From NCBI GenBank assembly GCA_963575745.1, contig CAUYUJ010015268.1, positions 84,066-148,065 of the forward strand: 64,000 bases of DNA, given 5' to 3'. A model generated the notes under the pieces. It was not told where the DNA came from and did no database searches. It worked only from the letters and a program-made list of their open reading frames with translations. Shown here in pieces: positions 10,963 to 22,832 of the stretch. The stretch is from Prorocentrum cordatum. Lineage: Eukaryota; Sar; Dinophyceae; Prorocentrales; Prorocentraceae. The number at the start of each line of letters is the position of its first letter. The first letter of the stretch is position 1. A program made the translations under genes and the position numbers.

Positions 10963-11819
10963 CCTCCCGCGAGCTGGCCCGCGACCCGCCGGCGACCCAC
11001 CCGCGATCCACCCGCGACCCCCCCCCCGACCCCCCCCCCGACCCATCCCCTCGCTCTTACCCGCAACTGAGGGGTGCTGCACATATGTGGTATACGAAGA
11101 AGCGTAATTAGGTTGAAGTTGTCACATGGCACTCGGCGCCTTCTTGCTGAGGAGAGGCCCGACCAGGATGAGCTCCGTACTAACAAATATTCACATGCAC
11201 GAGGAAAACATACCAACACATCTTTTGAGCTTCCCGCGATTCAGGTAACGACGCTCGAGGGACGGATACAACCGAGACGGGGCGTTCATAACAGTTGCAG
11301 GGGCACAAGCGAAATACGACGTCCAGGGAACAGTACAGCATGTCTTCGGGAGGCGGATGCTGATTCCGAACCGACTGCTCAATCACCCCGTCGCGCCCGC
11401 CCCCGGCAGCCCATCCGGAGATTCGATGGCAACTTCTCTCAGCGTTAAGCGCGTCTTGATACAAGCGGACACCGCCAATGGAATGAGACGTCCGACTACT
11501 CAAATCTGTTCGGCGCCCACTTCACTACCCACCTGGACCACACTGCGCGGCAACGCCCGACACCTTCCACTTAACATCTGGACGGTGCCTTCCCATCGCG
11601 GATAATATCAGCGGGGCTAGGGGGGAGGACAACAATGATGTTCGCTTGCTTACCGCTGTGAAAGAGTGGAGGCAATCTAACATATGCACTTCGGTTCAGT
11701 CTCTGATCATGCTGAAAGACAAACGAACACACCTGAGCTTCACAATACCATTGAGTGAAATGGCAACGAACCTGACGATGATCCCGAATCTAATCATGAT
11801 GATGGCGATCAAGGTGCAG
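10963..11819. other. Unannotated stretch with a CCCGCGA tandem block
   Basis: It begins with a short tandem of CCGCGACCC-type units (10978-11050). The remainder (11074-11640) has overlapping frames on both strands with no decisive feature. Confidence 0.4.
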
Positions 11820-12028
11820 AGGAGGATGAGACGGAGGATGAGGAAGCCGACGATGATGAGAAGGATAAAGAGGAATGGGAGGAGTGAGAGGGAAGAGGAA
11901 GAGGTTCTATGAGGAGGGTGAATGAGGAAGAGGAGGAGCAATCTGAAGGAAGAACACTCGGAACGAACAAGCGACGAGGGGAGGAGGAGGAGGAGGAGGA
12001 GGAGGAGGAGGAGGAGGAGGAGGAGGAT
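11820..12028. repeat. Purine-rich GAT/GGA tract
   Basis: Imperfect purine DNA ending in about 15 perfect GGA units. Confidence 0.9.
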
Positions 12029-12745
12029 CCTGCAGGATCCTGCGCACAGGCCGGGGTCGGTGCGCCCCCGGCCCCGCAGGGTCGCGCAGGATCCAGCGCT
12101 CTGACTGGCCCCCGCTTGCGCCGACCCTGCCCCGACGGTGGCACACACCCTCGTGGCATGGGACCGGCGTGCGTCGCACCCCCCCCCCAGGGCGGCGAGC
12201 GGAGCGGTGCTCGTGCCGCCCCGCGTCCGACGGGCCGGCGTGGCGAAGCCAACAACAGCACAGCACGGGCCGCGCACGGGCGCGCGGGCGGCGCGGCGCT
12301 GCGGCGCGAGCACCGCTCAGCCCCCCTCTCGCGCGGCCATGCGCCACGAACACGTGTACGGCCAGAAATCCGACCAAGCAACTCATCATTTAAGACGTCT
12401 GGGCCAGCGTTTGTTTTGCTGACTTTGGAGGGGCAAGCGTGCTTGAGAAACTGGGCCAGCTTTCCAACAAATTGGCTGAGAAACGCCGGCCCAGCTTTCT
12501 GGGATTAGGTTTCTTAATCCGATGCTCGACTGTACACAAACACCCGCCGACGAATTCTGCATGTACCTTCTGGGAGGGTGGCGGTGTATAAAATCGCTGG
12601 CTCTAAGTGGTGATTGATACACCGCGACCCTCCCCTGAGGCCCAGGAGCCATCCATTGGATGGCGTCTATGTTTTTTTTTTTTGGTGGCCATACTGCCGA
12701 TGAGCGCGGCAAAAATCGAAGCCTCCGCCTGCCTTTTTCGCCGCC
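12029..12745. other. Unannotated stretch, GC-rich then mixed
   Basis: 12040-12350 is very GC-rich and resembles 2000-2220 in composition; the rest is mixed and contains a T-run at 12671-12682. No gene is recognised. Confidence 0.4.
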
Positions 12746-13025
12746 CTCCGCCGAGGGAGAGATGCCAACGCTCTCGGTCCTCGAAGGGAAGGCCCTCTTT
12801 GGAACGCTCTCGATCCTCGACCGCTCTTCGGAAGGTCCTCGAGGAGATGCCAACGCTCTCGATCCCCGAAGGGAAGGCCCTTTCCGGAACGCCCGAGGTA
12901 CCAATCAGGCCTTTTTCGCCGCCTTCCGCCTGCCTTCTTCGCCGCCCTCCGCCGAGGAAGAGATGCCAACGCTCTCGGTCCTCGAAGGGAAGGCCCTCTC
13001 TGGAACGCCCGAGGTACCAGTCAGG
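12746..13025. repeat. Tandem repeat, GAGATGCCAACGCTCTCG units
   Basis: GAGATGCCAACGCTCTCGGT-type phrases at about 12759, 12844 and 12960 are each followed by CCTCGAAGGGAAGGCCCT and GGAACGC. Three units of roughly 85-115 bp, interrupted by CGCCGCCCTCCGCCGAGG phrases. Confidence 0.8.
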
Positions 13026-13098
13026 CTGGCCCAGCTCGGGCGAGCCAGAGGGCCCCGCCGACTCCCACCCCCCCTCCCACAACGCGCGGTAAGGACGC

Positions 13099-13187
13099 AG
13101 CAAGGAGGAGGAGGAGGAGGAGGGGGAGGAGGAGGAGGGGGAGGAGGAGGAGGGAGGAGGAGGAGGAGGGGGAGGAGGAGGAGGAGG
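13099..13187. repeat. (GGA)n microsatellite
   Basis: GGA/GGG purine array. Confidence 0.95.
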
Positions 13188-14646
13188 AGCAACATACAGC
13201 CAAAAACCCTGAGAAGGACGCGCGGTGAGGACGCAAGACCCTTGGAAGCCGAGGTTTGGGATCTTGTGGGGGGCGGCGGACGACGGAGACCCCAGGGACG
13301 CACGAGCAGGGAGGGGCAAGGCCGCAAAGGGCACCCTGAGCAAAGTCGCGCGTCCTTATCAGGGCTTTTGACTGCACGAAGCCCCTGAGTGCAAGCACTG
13401 CCTGGGGAACGAGCTTTCGGAGGCCCGCGCGAGTTTCCCGGACCTGCGCTGGGGCCCCCTCCCTGGCGTGCGGAGCGCTCAAGGAGAGGCGCTGGAGGCG
13501 CTGCCACAGGGCTCCAGCGCCGATCCACACACACACACACACACGCGACGCAGCATACGAGTGTGGCAGACTGCTATCGGGATTGGACCGTGGGCTCATA
13601 ACATCTCCGCATCCGCGGCCCCGCGGGCTCCAGGGCCGCGACCGCCCCGCAGATGCGGACGTCGCTTCGCGGAGGCCCCGCGCGGAGCGTGCCCGCGCGA
13701 TCGCGCGCACCCGCAGGATCGGACGCCGGACCGCGGGGGCGCGAGAGCGGAAGTCGCTCGCCCGCGGCCCCGCCTCCGACGACTCGGCGAGAGGAACGCT
13801 GCGCGGATCGCGCAAAGAGGAGGGAGGCAGCGGCCGACCTCCCGAGAAGCGCAGCGCGGCGGGCGGAGCCGTGCGGCGCGCCGACGCAGCACGGCCACTC
13901 TCGCTCGCAGCCTGGCCTCGGCGCTTGGGCGAGGTCGCCCTTCCGCCCGCTCTCTCGCGCGGGGCCGCTGCCGCTGCCGCTGCCGCGCGATGCGGCCCAC
14001 GGGCCGTGCGCCGCGCTCGCGCGCGAGAGCGTCACCTCTGAGCGCCAGGCGCGCGGAGCCCGGGGCGAGGGCGGCAGGCCGCCGCGCTCGCGCGGGGCCC
14101 TCCAAATCCTGGCGAGTGAGACGCCTCTGTGCCGCGACGGGGCGGGACCGCCACTTGCAGGCGACATGCGCGCGGCACCGCTGCAGAAACCTGAAACAAT
14201 GTTCGTCCGTTCGCGCGCCGACGGAGCGGCGTGCCAGAAAAGCAGGAGCCGCGCCCCGGCGGGAGCTCCCTTCTGTGGACCAGTGGGCGTGGCGCCTGGA
14301 CGAAAGCGACCTTTCGCCCTTTGGCGCGCGATGTGCGCCGCGCGCCATTCTGGTCACGCATTCTGCCACGTGGGCGACGTGTTGTCCATGCTGAAATCAA
14401 GACGTTCGACTCTGCAAGATGTCTTATCAAGTAGGTTGGGAGGTCCCGGATCTGGGGGCTACTTGTCGGCTGGCTAGGTGGCGGAATAGGGGTGACGAAC
14501 AAGAACATGAGGAAGCGGAGGAGGAAGGATCCTCAGACAACGAAGCGAGACATAGGACTCGGACTAGGAGTGGGAATCGTGGGATGGAAGTTGGAGAAGG
14601 CGAAGGATGACGATGAGGAGGATGATACCCCCAGGTTTGCCTAATG
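13188..14646. other. GC-rich stretch, coding undecided
   Basis: 13570-14420 is very GC-rich with open frames on both strands (Arg/Ala-rich). There is a CA run at 13528-13545. No motif, splice pattern or repeat allows a call, so this is left as unannotated DNA. Confidence 0.35.
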
Positions 14647-14772
14647 TTAAATCGGGCCTGCCCCCCTACAGGGGGAATATTCAAACATAGTACAACAATA
14701 ATCTGGGGACTATTTTGACAATTTCTTATTTTTCGTCCAAAATCCCCCTGTAGGAGGGCAGGCCCAACTTAA
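14647..14772. mobile_element. Family A small inverted-repeat transposon, copy 4
   Basis: It begins TTAAATCGGGCCTGCCCCCC and ends AGGGCAGGCCCAACTTAA, which are inverted. Flanks GCCTAATG (14639-14646) and ACCTAACG (14773-14780) match at 6 of 8 positions. At 126 bp it is the shortest copy and lacks coding capacity. Confidence 0.85.
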
Positions 14773-14893
14773 ACCTAACGGGAAGGGAGCGCACGGCCCA
14801 GGAGATGGAGGTGGAGAAGAAAGTGCGCGTAGTCGCTCGGACTCGAGTTACACTCTCGGAAGTCGAGAGGTTCAGCTCACCCGTGTTCTCCAA

Positions 14894-15054
14894 TGATGGG
14901 GCCCTGGGACACACAAACAAATACACACAAATTCAAGGATTCCCAATATTTTCCCATATTTTCTGGGTTTTGTCTTCCCCCCAATTCCCATATTTTCCTA
15001 TATTTTCATGGGCGTCGACGATTCATTGTGTCTGTGTGTTTTTTCCCCTCCTGA
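14894..15054. mobile_element. Family B 161-bp element, copy 1
   Basis: It starts TGATGGGG..GGGACACACAAACAAAT and ends TGTGTTTTTTCCCCTCCTGA. It is flanked by a perfect 5-bp direct repeat TCCAA (14889-14893 and 15055-15059). The AT-rich interior has repeated CATATTTTCC phrases. The ends form an imperfect inverted repeat (TGA.GGGG.. against TCAGGAGGGG..). Confidence 0.9.
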
Positions 15055-15084
15055 TCCAAGGGTATCTGCACGTCTTCCACGAGA

Positions 15085-15290
15085 GCCTCCCAAATGAGGT
15101 CCGAGCAGATGGGGTCGGAGGATCGCCCCCGATCGCCGATGCAGCGCCAATGCAAAGGCGATGGGTTCGCCACGTCGGCGATGCATGTGCGCCGTCGGTC
15201 TGGAGAAAACCGGTCTCCACATCGAGCCGCATCGCCGATCGGCGATGCGGCGCCCTCCGACCCCATGTTCTCCGAACACAGATGTGAGGC
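15085..15290. mobile_element. Family D palindromic element, copy 2
   Basis: GCCTCCCAAATGAGGTCCGA at the left is inverted to CCATGTTCTCCGAACACAGA..GAGGC at the right. GATGGGGTCGGAGGATCGC and GCATCGCCGATCGGCGATGC lie inside. The right end is less well preserved; a further GGGAGGCC at 15303-15310 may be the true end. Confidence 0.7.
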
Positions 15291-15310
15291 CTATCTTTTT
15301 CTGGGAGGCC

Positions 15311-16150
15311 TGAACTTCAGCCGCTCGGATTACAGCCCCTAGTATGTGGGAGCCCTCAGGGGGCACTCTTTGGGAGAGGTGGAGGTTCGAGAAGAGAGCG
15401 GGATGCCCACTCCACCTGTGTCTTTTCACAAGGCACGCGGACAATTGCTCGTGTTCCAGCTCCGAGGTGGAAGCCCTCGGGGAGACTTTCGATCCGAACT
15501 GGAGCGTCACGGAGAGCGAGAGATCCACCCCACCCGTGTTTCCGCTGTTGTTTCGTACCCCTCATCAAGCGCTTCATCCATCACCACATCAACATCGTCT
15601 GGACATGTGCTATCACCGCCATTCATAGCATGTAATATCAAAACATGTGTGCCCTGAAACGTAGCTTCACTAGGCACACGCTGGAACGGTCTGGACGACC
15701 AACGCTTACCACTCAGACGAAAACAGATCACTCAGAATGATCCCTCTGGGTCCACCCTTGGGACGGCACATCGCCCCGTGCTTCCACCAGGTATGCGAAT
15801 TGCCGCTCTTTTTCCAATCTCTAGGGGGGTCGGGGAGCCGCGGATCGCGGGACGTACTTGTGCTTTACAAGGCATGTGCCAGTCCTTTGGTGGGGCCCCC
15901 CAAGAAGGGCGATTCGCATGTGTTATTGCTGAAATGTATGCGACGAGTCGTTCGCGTTTGAACTTCCTGTAGGTGAGGGTGTTGCTACATGTGAGGATGG
16001 GCAAGGAAGGTGCAGATGCGGGCCGAGTATGAGGATAACGATTGGGGTGGTGAGTATGAGAGTGATGTGGCAATGTGAATACTCACGATGGTTGTAGGTG
16101 GGCTACGCTCTTTATCCACTCGGCGAGGGTCTAAGGGACGCAATCACCCA
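15311..16150. other. Unannotated stretch with two GAGCCCTC..CACCCGTGTT phrases
   Basis: Segments near 15352-15425 and 15466-15542 resemble each other, and weakly resemble 14825-14890, suggesting a diverged tandem repeat of about 120 bp. The remainder is lower in GC and has no recognised gene. Confidence 0.4.
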
Positions 16151-17430
16151 CTATGGGTGATGGGAGGCACTTGAACCAACGGCGTGCCAACTCTGCGTGT
16201 ACTACCCCTTGTGTGGCTAAGGGGTTCAGAAAGAATGGGCTGCCTTTTCGAACGCTGCCGAAAGGCGCTTGGCCAACGCGAAGAGCGGAAATCTCTGAAT
16301 CATCGACGCTGCTGTTCTCCCTCCTCCACCTGTTTTCCCAGCGCCGCTGCCCGAAGCCTCCCAGCCTGTCCACCAAATTCAGGTGGTGCTTGCGGCTCAG
16401 CGTTCTGGCGACCTCTCCGGGACTTGCAGAGCGCATGGCGCAGTCAGATTGGGCAATCATTCAATCAAAGGTCAACCTGAGAATGCTACAATCAAGACGG
16501 ACTGAAAAACCAATTCGGGCCCAGGGCGGTACGGTTTTCGGGCCGTTCCTTCGATATATGTTCAGGAGCCTAGTCGTGGCCGAAGCTTGACGAGCCCAGC
16601 AACGCGCCTACGTTCCTTATTCGGCACTCCTCTGGGTAGCACGATGTTCGTAGACCTTTTCAAGACGTTCCCCTTTCATCCTTTCATGTGGGGGGATCGA
16701 ACTTCACCGCCTTGACCATCAAATCCTCTGGGTGGCGGTCGTGTAATATCCTCATCCTAACACACTTGGCGTTGGCAGTGGAATTTCTAGACTAAATATG
16801 GAGCTGACGGTGGTTCCATTACTGCCATGACTCCGCTGCAATTTCTTAAAGTGGGCCAGACAAGCATGATAATGGTAACGGCGATCGCTTGAACATGAAC
16901 TAGGAGGCCCAGGAACTCACAACCATCTCCGCGTAACGGGGGAGGAAGCTGAGGCAACGGTTTCCAAGCGCGTTTCACGGGCGCCTTGGGAACATGTGGC
17001 GGCGCGTTTCGAAACGGGAGGTGGGCCCCCCCCAACACTCGGCGCCGTCGATCAGAACCAAGGGAACTCCCCTCCCCCTTTTAACCCCGCCCCCCCTCCC
17101 GAACCCCCCCACCACTCCCAAGGGGGGGGGGTCCACAACCCGCCCCCACCGGGCGCTGGTGCCGGCGCCGGCGCTGGCGGCCGCCAGCAGCGCCGACGGC
17201 GGGGACGCATCGACGATGACCAGAGGGGGCCGGGGGGGGGGGGGGAGCGGGGAGTGCCAAACCCCCCCCGCGCCGGCGCCGGCGCCAGCGCTGGTGGCGG
17301 CCAGCAGCGCCGACGGCGGGGACGCAGCGACGATTACCAGAGGGCCCAGAGGCCGCAGAGGGAACACACAAATCGCCATATCGAGCCCTCGCCCCCCAGA
17401 AGCCACCGAGAGGTCCTTAGGAAGGTCTAC
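16151..17430. other. Unannotated stretch; short GGCGCCGGCGCC duplication
   Basis: A plus-strand frame runs from 16153 to 16590 and a minus-strand frame overlaps it; neither has a recognisable domain. At 17140-17350 the phrase GCCAGCAGCGCCGACGGCGG occurs twice, about 120 bp apart, showing a local tandem duplication. Confidence 0.4.
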
Positions 17431-17530
17431 GAGGCTTCACACATGCTCCCCAGACGCCCCCGAGACCCTTCTGACGAGACCTCAAGAGGCATCCGTTAGA
17501 ACTCTGACCCGAAGCCGAAACATGGTGGCA
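17431..17530 (+). repeat. Dispersed repeat R6, copy left of the ACC array
   Basis: GAGGCTTCAC..CCCCCGAGA.CCCTTC..GACGAGACC..AAGAG.CATCC..ACTCTGACCC. The same phrases recur at 18855-18950, on the other side of the ACC array, and partly at 59384-59436. Confidence 0.75.
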
Positions 17531-17546
17531 GGACGAGCCGAAGGCC

Positions 17547-18814
17547 ACACCACTACCACCGCCACCACCACAAACCACAACACACACCACCACCACAACC
17601 ACCACCACCACCACAACCCACCAACACCACAACCACCACCATCACCACAACCACCACCACCACCAAAAACGCCACCACCACCAGCACCACCACAACCCAC
17701 CACAACCACCACCACCACCACCACCAAAAACCACCACACCATTACTAACACCATCACCACCACCGCCGCCACCACAACCATCACCACAACCCACCACCAC
17801 CACAAGCCACCACACCACCACCACCACAACCACCACCACTACCACCATCACCACCCACCACCCACTAGCCGCCACCACCACCAGCACCGCTACCAGCAGC
17901 AGTGCCACCACCACAAACCACCACACCACCACCACCGCCACCACCAATACCTCCACCACCACCACCTCAACCCACCACCACCACCACCAAGCCACCTCAC
18001 AACCACCACCACCACAGCCACCGCAACCGCCACCACCACCACAGCAACTCATCACTACCACCTCCACCACAACAACCCATCACCACCACAATCTACCACA
18101 CCACCACGCAACTACCGCCACAACCACCACCACCACAACCCACCACAGCACCACCACCACAAACCACCACACCACCACCACCACAGCCACCTCCACCACC
18201 AACAACACCAGCACAAACCACCGTCACCACCACCACCGCCACCAACACCACAAACCACCACACCACAACCACCACCACTACCGCCACCACCACCACAACA
18301 ACCCCCCCCACCACCACAAACCACCACTAAACCACAACCAAACCACCACCACCACCAACCACCACCATAACCAGTACCACCACAACCACAACCACCACCA
18401 CCACCACAACCCACCACCACCACCACCACCACAAACCACCGCACCATCACCACGACCATCACCACCACCAGCACCACCCACCACCACAACCACCACCACC
18501 ACAACAAACCACTACCACAATCACAACAACCACCACCACCACCACAACCCACGACCACCAACACAACCACTACCACCACCACAACCACCACGACAAACCA
18601 CCACACCACCACCGCCACCACCACCACCACCCTCACCCACCACTACCACAACTACCATCACCACCACCACCAGAAACCACCGCACCACCACCACCGCCAC
18701 CACCACCACCACAACTTGCCACCACAACCTCCACAACAACAACCACCACCGCCACCATCACCAACCACCACGCCACCACCACCACCACCGCCACAACCAC
18801 CACCACCACACATC
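17547..18814. repeat. (ACC)n microsatellite, about 1.27 kb
   Basis: An ACC array with frequent ACA and GCC variants, interrupted nowhere by ordinary sequence. A His/Thr/Pro frame of several hundred codons on the plus strand and a Val/Gly/Trp frame on the minus strand are repeat artefacts. Confidence 0.97.
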
Positions 18815-18854
18815 ACCTCAGAGAGGCCCCAAGAGACGTCCAAGAGGCGCCCAG

Positions 18855-18950
18855 GAGGCTTCACAAATGCCATTCAGAGGCCCCCGAGAGCCCTCCGACG
18901 AGACCCCAAGAGACATCCAATAGGACTCTGACCCAAAATCAAGTCACGGT
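18855..18950 (+). repeat. Dispersed repeat R6, copy right of the ACC array
   Basis: Direct-orientation partner of 17431-17530: GAGGCTTCACAAATGCC..CCCCCGAGAGCCC..GACGAGACCCCAAGAG.. ACTCTGACCC. Confidence 0.75.
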
Positions 18951-19246
18951 GGCGGAGCGTCGTCGTCGTCATCGTCGTCGCCGTCGTCCTCGTCGACTTT
19001 CCCCGCCGCCGCCGCCGTAGGCGCCGGCGCCGACCCAGAAAAGGAAGTCATCGCCCCCGCCGCCGCCGCTAGCCGCCGCCGACGCAGGCGCCGGCCCGAG
19101 GAAATGGAGATAAGAAAAGTAGGGAGGGGGGGGGTCCGGTTCCAAACCCCTCCCCCCCTCCAAGCAACCACAGGACGCGCTCTTTCCAACGAAGGATGCA
19201 CGGGTGCCTGAGGAAACCACGTCATCCCCATCTCCACAGTAGGATG
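18951..19246. other. Short GTC run and unannotated GC-rich DNA
   Basis: GTC units at 18958-18995, then GCCGCC runs. No gene is recognised. Confidence 0.5.
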
Positions 19247-19251
19247 GGGAG

Positions 19252-19282
<31 letters not shown>

Positions 19283-19332
19283 AGGAGGATGAGGAGGAGG
19301 AGGAGGAGGAGGAGGAGGAGGAGGAGGGGGAG
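19247..19332. repeat. (GGA)n microsatellite
   Basis: GGA array with GAT and GAA variants. Confidence 0.95.
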
Positions 19333-20165
19333 GAGGGAGAACGCGTTAAGCTAGCGCTTCACGTCTGGGCAACGTCAAAAAGGGGGAGGAGGGGTGGGGG
19401 GGAGGGGAAAGGAGAGGGAGGATGAGAAAGACAGGGAGGAGCGGGGTGGGGGAGGAGGAATGAGGGGGAGGGGGATGGTGGAGGCCTCACCAATAGCACT
19501 ATGTGAGTACTACCCTCCTTTTTTCCCTGATACAGTGCTCACTCTCCCCCGCCTGTCCCCCATACTCTTCTTCACACACAGGATTGTTTTGAAATCGTAT
19601 TCGCAATGCTTTCTGCAATCGGAGCGTTATCGGTTCGTCAAATGGAGCCCCCGCTGCAGCGTTGGCCAGATTTCACGATCGGCGCTTTGCTCGCGTCGTT
19701 CAGGTTTACGCTCTCGCACCAATGCGGGCGTCAAATCTGGATTCGATTCATTCCTCGTCGTAGCCGTCTCTCTCCTTGTCACTCCTCCGCCTTTCCCTGG
19801 TCCTCCTCCTGCTCTTCGTGCCCCTCCTGCTCTTCGTGCTCCTCCTTCTTCTTCGTTATCCTGCTCTTCCTACTGCTCATCCGCCACCTCCTCCTCTTCC
19901 AATACCCTTTTCTGATTGTGCATTACCCGATGGGGCCCATTTTGAAGATCAAGGCCATCTAGGACATCCCAGCCAGCGGATAGAACATAAATCAGCTGGG
20001 TGGAAGGGGTAGGATGTCAGATATGGCCCGAGTATGCCAAATTAGCTTGCCCCTCTCCCTCTCCTCTCCCCCTCGCCTCACTCCTCGTTCATCGTTGCTC
20101 GCTCCTCCTCTTCCTCCTCCTCCTGCTCCTCTTACTTCCCAGGTTCCCAGGGGGGTCTCAAGTCG
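19333..20165. other. Unannotated stretch, no gene recognised
   Basis: Purine-rich start, then mixed DNA with CTCCTC-rich segments (19790-19890). 19620-19740 contains a GCGTTGGCCA..TTC.CGATCGG phrase that also appears near 53296-53320, suggesting another dispersed repeat. Confidence 0.45.
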
Positions 20166-20169
20166 AACT

Positions 20170-20585
20170 GTACACCACATCATCCACCCATCGCTTCAGA
20201 GTCACCTGCCTCTCAGCTGGCCTCTTTGTGACTGGCTGGGAGTGCCCATCCCTGTAGGCTTCTTCCCATTCAGCACGCATCAATGAATCGAGCCGCTCCA
20301 CTTCTTCGTGTGAGAGGGGGGGGCACTCCTCGAATTTGCTGATACATGGCCTTTCCTTCGGGGGTCGGCGCCAGGGGGGGACCCTGTGAAATGAACCATG
20401 GCCTGCCACCTCGAGCCAAACTGGGTCTTGCAGACAGGGCAGAGGGCATCCTCGCCCACGGATCTCCGCGCTAAGCACCTCCAGTTCTGCTTCCGCATCT
20501 TGTGGGACAGCAAGGCTCGTGGGGTGGCGAAGGACGGAGGGGGGACAACACCCACACGCACACATACACACACACATCACGCGCG
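20170..20585 (-). pseudogene. LINE C-terminal fragment (zinc-finger tail)
   Basis: Read on the minus strand, one frame gives a C2H2-like motif (CPVCKTQF..H) and, after a frameshift near 20400, another frame gives FEECPPLSHEEVERLD..YRDGHSQP. I recognise both as the C-terminal tail of dinoflagellate-type LINE polyproteins, where the zinc finger precedes a PPLS.EEV segment. No reverse transcriptase remains next to it, so it is a 5'-truncated or decayed copy. It is shorter than the LINE at 35-40 kb and is not the same sub-family. Confidence 0.65.
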
Positions 20586-21460
20586 TGAGGACGAGCGGTG
20601 GGAGGAGTCAACTTGGACCGAGTCGGCCACATCATCGCATTGAAACAGTTTTTGAACAAGCGGGCTCCACAAGGAGCCAGCTCCACGCTCCACGCTCCAC
20701 CACCTCCTCCTCCTCCTCCTTTGCGCTCCTCGCTCATCGTTTCTCCTGCTCTTGGACGAGAGTGGAGAAGGTCCTTGCAACGAGCGCCGAACAAGGGAGA
20801 GCAGCGCAGTGTTGGAGCGCCGACTCCCTCCCCCAGTCCAGCCCTGGCCCCCGCTTCCTTGCTCACGGCCTTCCTCCTGCTGCTCATGGGGCCTGGGGAG
20901 GGAGGGCTTGAGAGGGGGAGGTAGGAGCGAGCGTGGAGGAGGGGGGTGGATGGGCGGGAAGGGGAGGGAGAGAGGGGGAGGGAGAGAGGGGGGAGAGGGA
21001 GGGATGATGGGGGCGGGGGGAGGGAGGGAGTAGCGTTCACGAGAGCCCTCGAGACAAGTAGAACCCCACTCTGCAAGGCCGTGGGAAGGCTGTGCCCAGT
21101 ATGTGGTTTTCCTTCACTCTTGGAAAATGAAAGGAACTATCAATCAACCAATCGATCGACGAACGACTGACGACGAAGCTTCTGCCAGCCCGGCTCGGTG
21201 CGATCGAACGAGCACCATCTGTGGCTTGCTACCGGCTAACGCTTGCTGGGCTGACCGAAACTTGACCTTGAGCCACCTGGGGAAACCAACAGATACCGAT
21301 ACCGCTGCTCCCTGGACCTCTCCCGGGGCGCGTTCTGACCAGGTTTCCGAGGCGACTCCAGCTGCGGCGACGAGGGCCTCCGAGGAGGCCCAGAATGCGA
21401 AAACGAGGAAAGGGTAGTGGTATGGGTATCCTTTTTTCTCCTCTGAAAGCCTCTTGATGG
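20586..21460. other. Unannotated stretch with G-rich tract
   Basis: 20930-21030 is GGGA-rich. No gene is recognised in the remainder. Confidence 0.4.
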
Positions 21461-21686
21461 CCCAAAAGGGGGTCCAGCTGAAAGTGGGTGGTGCAATAGA
21501 TTTGGGGCCCTTGTATGGCCAACGTATTGCGCCAGAGAGTTGTATTGCACTGTGTTGCAGTTGATGTATTGCACGCGCGAATCCAGCAACACATATGCGC
21601 CCCCGAATGTACTACACGCCCCCAATCTGCTGCAAACCACAGAATCTATTGCACCACCCCCGTGGTAGCTGGACCCGCTTTCGGGT
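21461..21686. mobile_element. 226-bp inverted-end element
   Basis: The left arm CCCAAAAGGGGGTCCAGCTG..GGTGGTGCAATAGATT and the right arm AATCTATTGCACCACCCCC..AGCTGGACCCGCTTTCGGG are inverted over about 45 bp. The interior carries several TATTGCA phrases. No target duplication is clear. It is probably a small non-autonomous DNA transposon. Confidence 0.7.
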
Positions 21687-21789
21687 CCACCAGAGAGCCA
21701 CCGCCCCAGACATCCTCCGACACGTTTCTCCAATCCGCGGCCCTCAGGCTCCCGCCCCCCCTGCCCGGGGCTCGCGTGGCGCCCCGCCT

Positions 21790-21922
21790 CCGTCCTTGAC
21801 GGCCCCGCGGGGCCCGACGATGGCCGGCCCCGGCGGCCGAAGGCGAGGACAGTGCTCCGTCGGCGGCGAGGCCGAGCCGGCTGCACCAGCGCAGGAGCTG
21901 GGCGGGGGCTCCGAAGAGCGAG
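21790..21922 (-). CDS. Candidate exon, function unknown
   Basis: On the minus strand a pyrimidine-rich tract (CCCTCTCCTCCCTCTTGC) leads to CCGGCCAG and an open frame starting SLFGAPAQLLRWCSRLGLAA. The mixed residue composition contrasts with the surrounding low-complexity frames. The acceptor is canonical AG and the frame would be entered with one split base. It lies downstream of the kinase exons on the same strand and might belong to the same gene, but no family is recognised and the 3' end is uncertain. Confidence 0.3.
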
Positions 21923-22119
21923 CTGGCCGGCATGCAAGAGGGAGGAGAGGGCAGGCAGGCGGCCGCGGGGGGGGGGGGAGGAGGAGAGTTCGCACCTCAG
22001 TGTGCTGGCGCGGCCAGCACCGTCGCCGAAGACGGGGACAGAGTGGAGGGGCTGAGCAAATCATGTCCTCGGAGATCTGGGGTCTTCCCTGAGATCCTGG
22101 CATCGACGTTTTCTCGAGG

Positions 22120-22262
22120 CGGGCGTTTTCGAAGAGTGTCGGGCCCCGGGGCCCTCACAGATCGATCCAGCTCGGAGAATTGTGTAGAAGGATGGGGTCC
22201 AAGGCTCTGGTCGTAATTTTTCGCGATCTTGCAATTTTTCGAGACGTCGGATCTCAGGGTTG
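22120..22262 (+). repeat. Dispersed repeat R7, plus copy
   Basis: CGGGCGTTTTCGAAGAG..CGGGCC.CGG.GCCCTCACAG.TCGATCC..GGTCGT..TTTTCGCGAT.TTGCAA..CGAGACGTCGGATCT. The reverse-complement partner is at 30545-30680. Confidence 0.75.
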
Positions 22263-22832
22263 GAGGCGGCTGGGTTGTCTAAACTGGTGCGCCCCAGAGA
22301 GACTGTCAGAAGGGGGGCATGAAGTCAAATTCACTCAAAATCGCTCCCCGGACAGTCCATTTGGTGAGGTCCGTTTCTGACGGTCCTGGGATCTCGAAAA
22401 CGGCCTCCAGAGGCCGAAAAGACACCCTTCAAAAACCGGAACCTCGAACCTCTCTCCCCCCCCTCCTGCTGGCTGGAACCAGTGTCGGGCCACCTCAGAC
22501 CCCCAGCCAGCTCCAACTTGGCGGTGCGCACAGTGGGGCGGAGGTAAGGGGGGGGACCTCTTAGAAGGAGGCTGCTTCTCAGAAGGCGCCAGCCCTGCAT
22601 CTACAGATAAGGCCCGCGCCTTCCAAGAAGCGGGGGTGCTTCTGAGGAGGCCCCCTTAGACCCCCAGCCGGCTCCAACCCTTGGTTCTGGGCAAAGGGGG
22701 CCTTTCGTAGTGGGGTCGGAAAGCATGCCATAACTCTCCCTGTGGCGCATGCCGCGCGGCACCCACGTGCGGAGACTGTACGACGTGCGCGTCCCGCACG
22801 AACGACTGCACGAACTATTGCTTACATTTCTT

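Noticed and set aside
13453-14500. Long Arg/Ala-rich frames on both strands, possibly a gene
   Set aside because: Both strands are equally open, as expected for very GC-rich DNA. No motif, splice signal pattern or repeat supports coding.
16994-18370. A 458-codon His/Thr/Pro open frame and several long Val/Gly/Trp frames on the other strand
   Set aside because: They are translations of the ACC microsatellite; composition follows the repeat in every frame.
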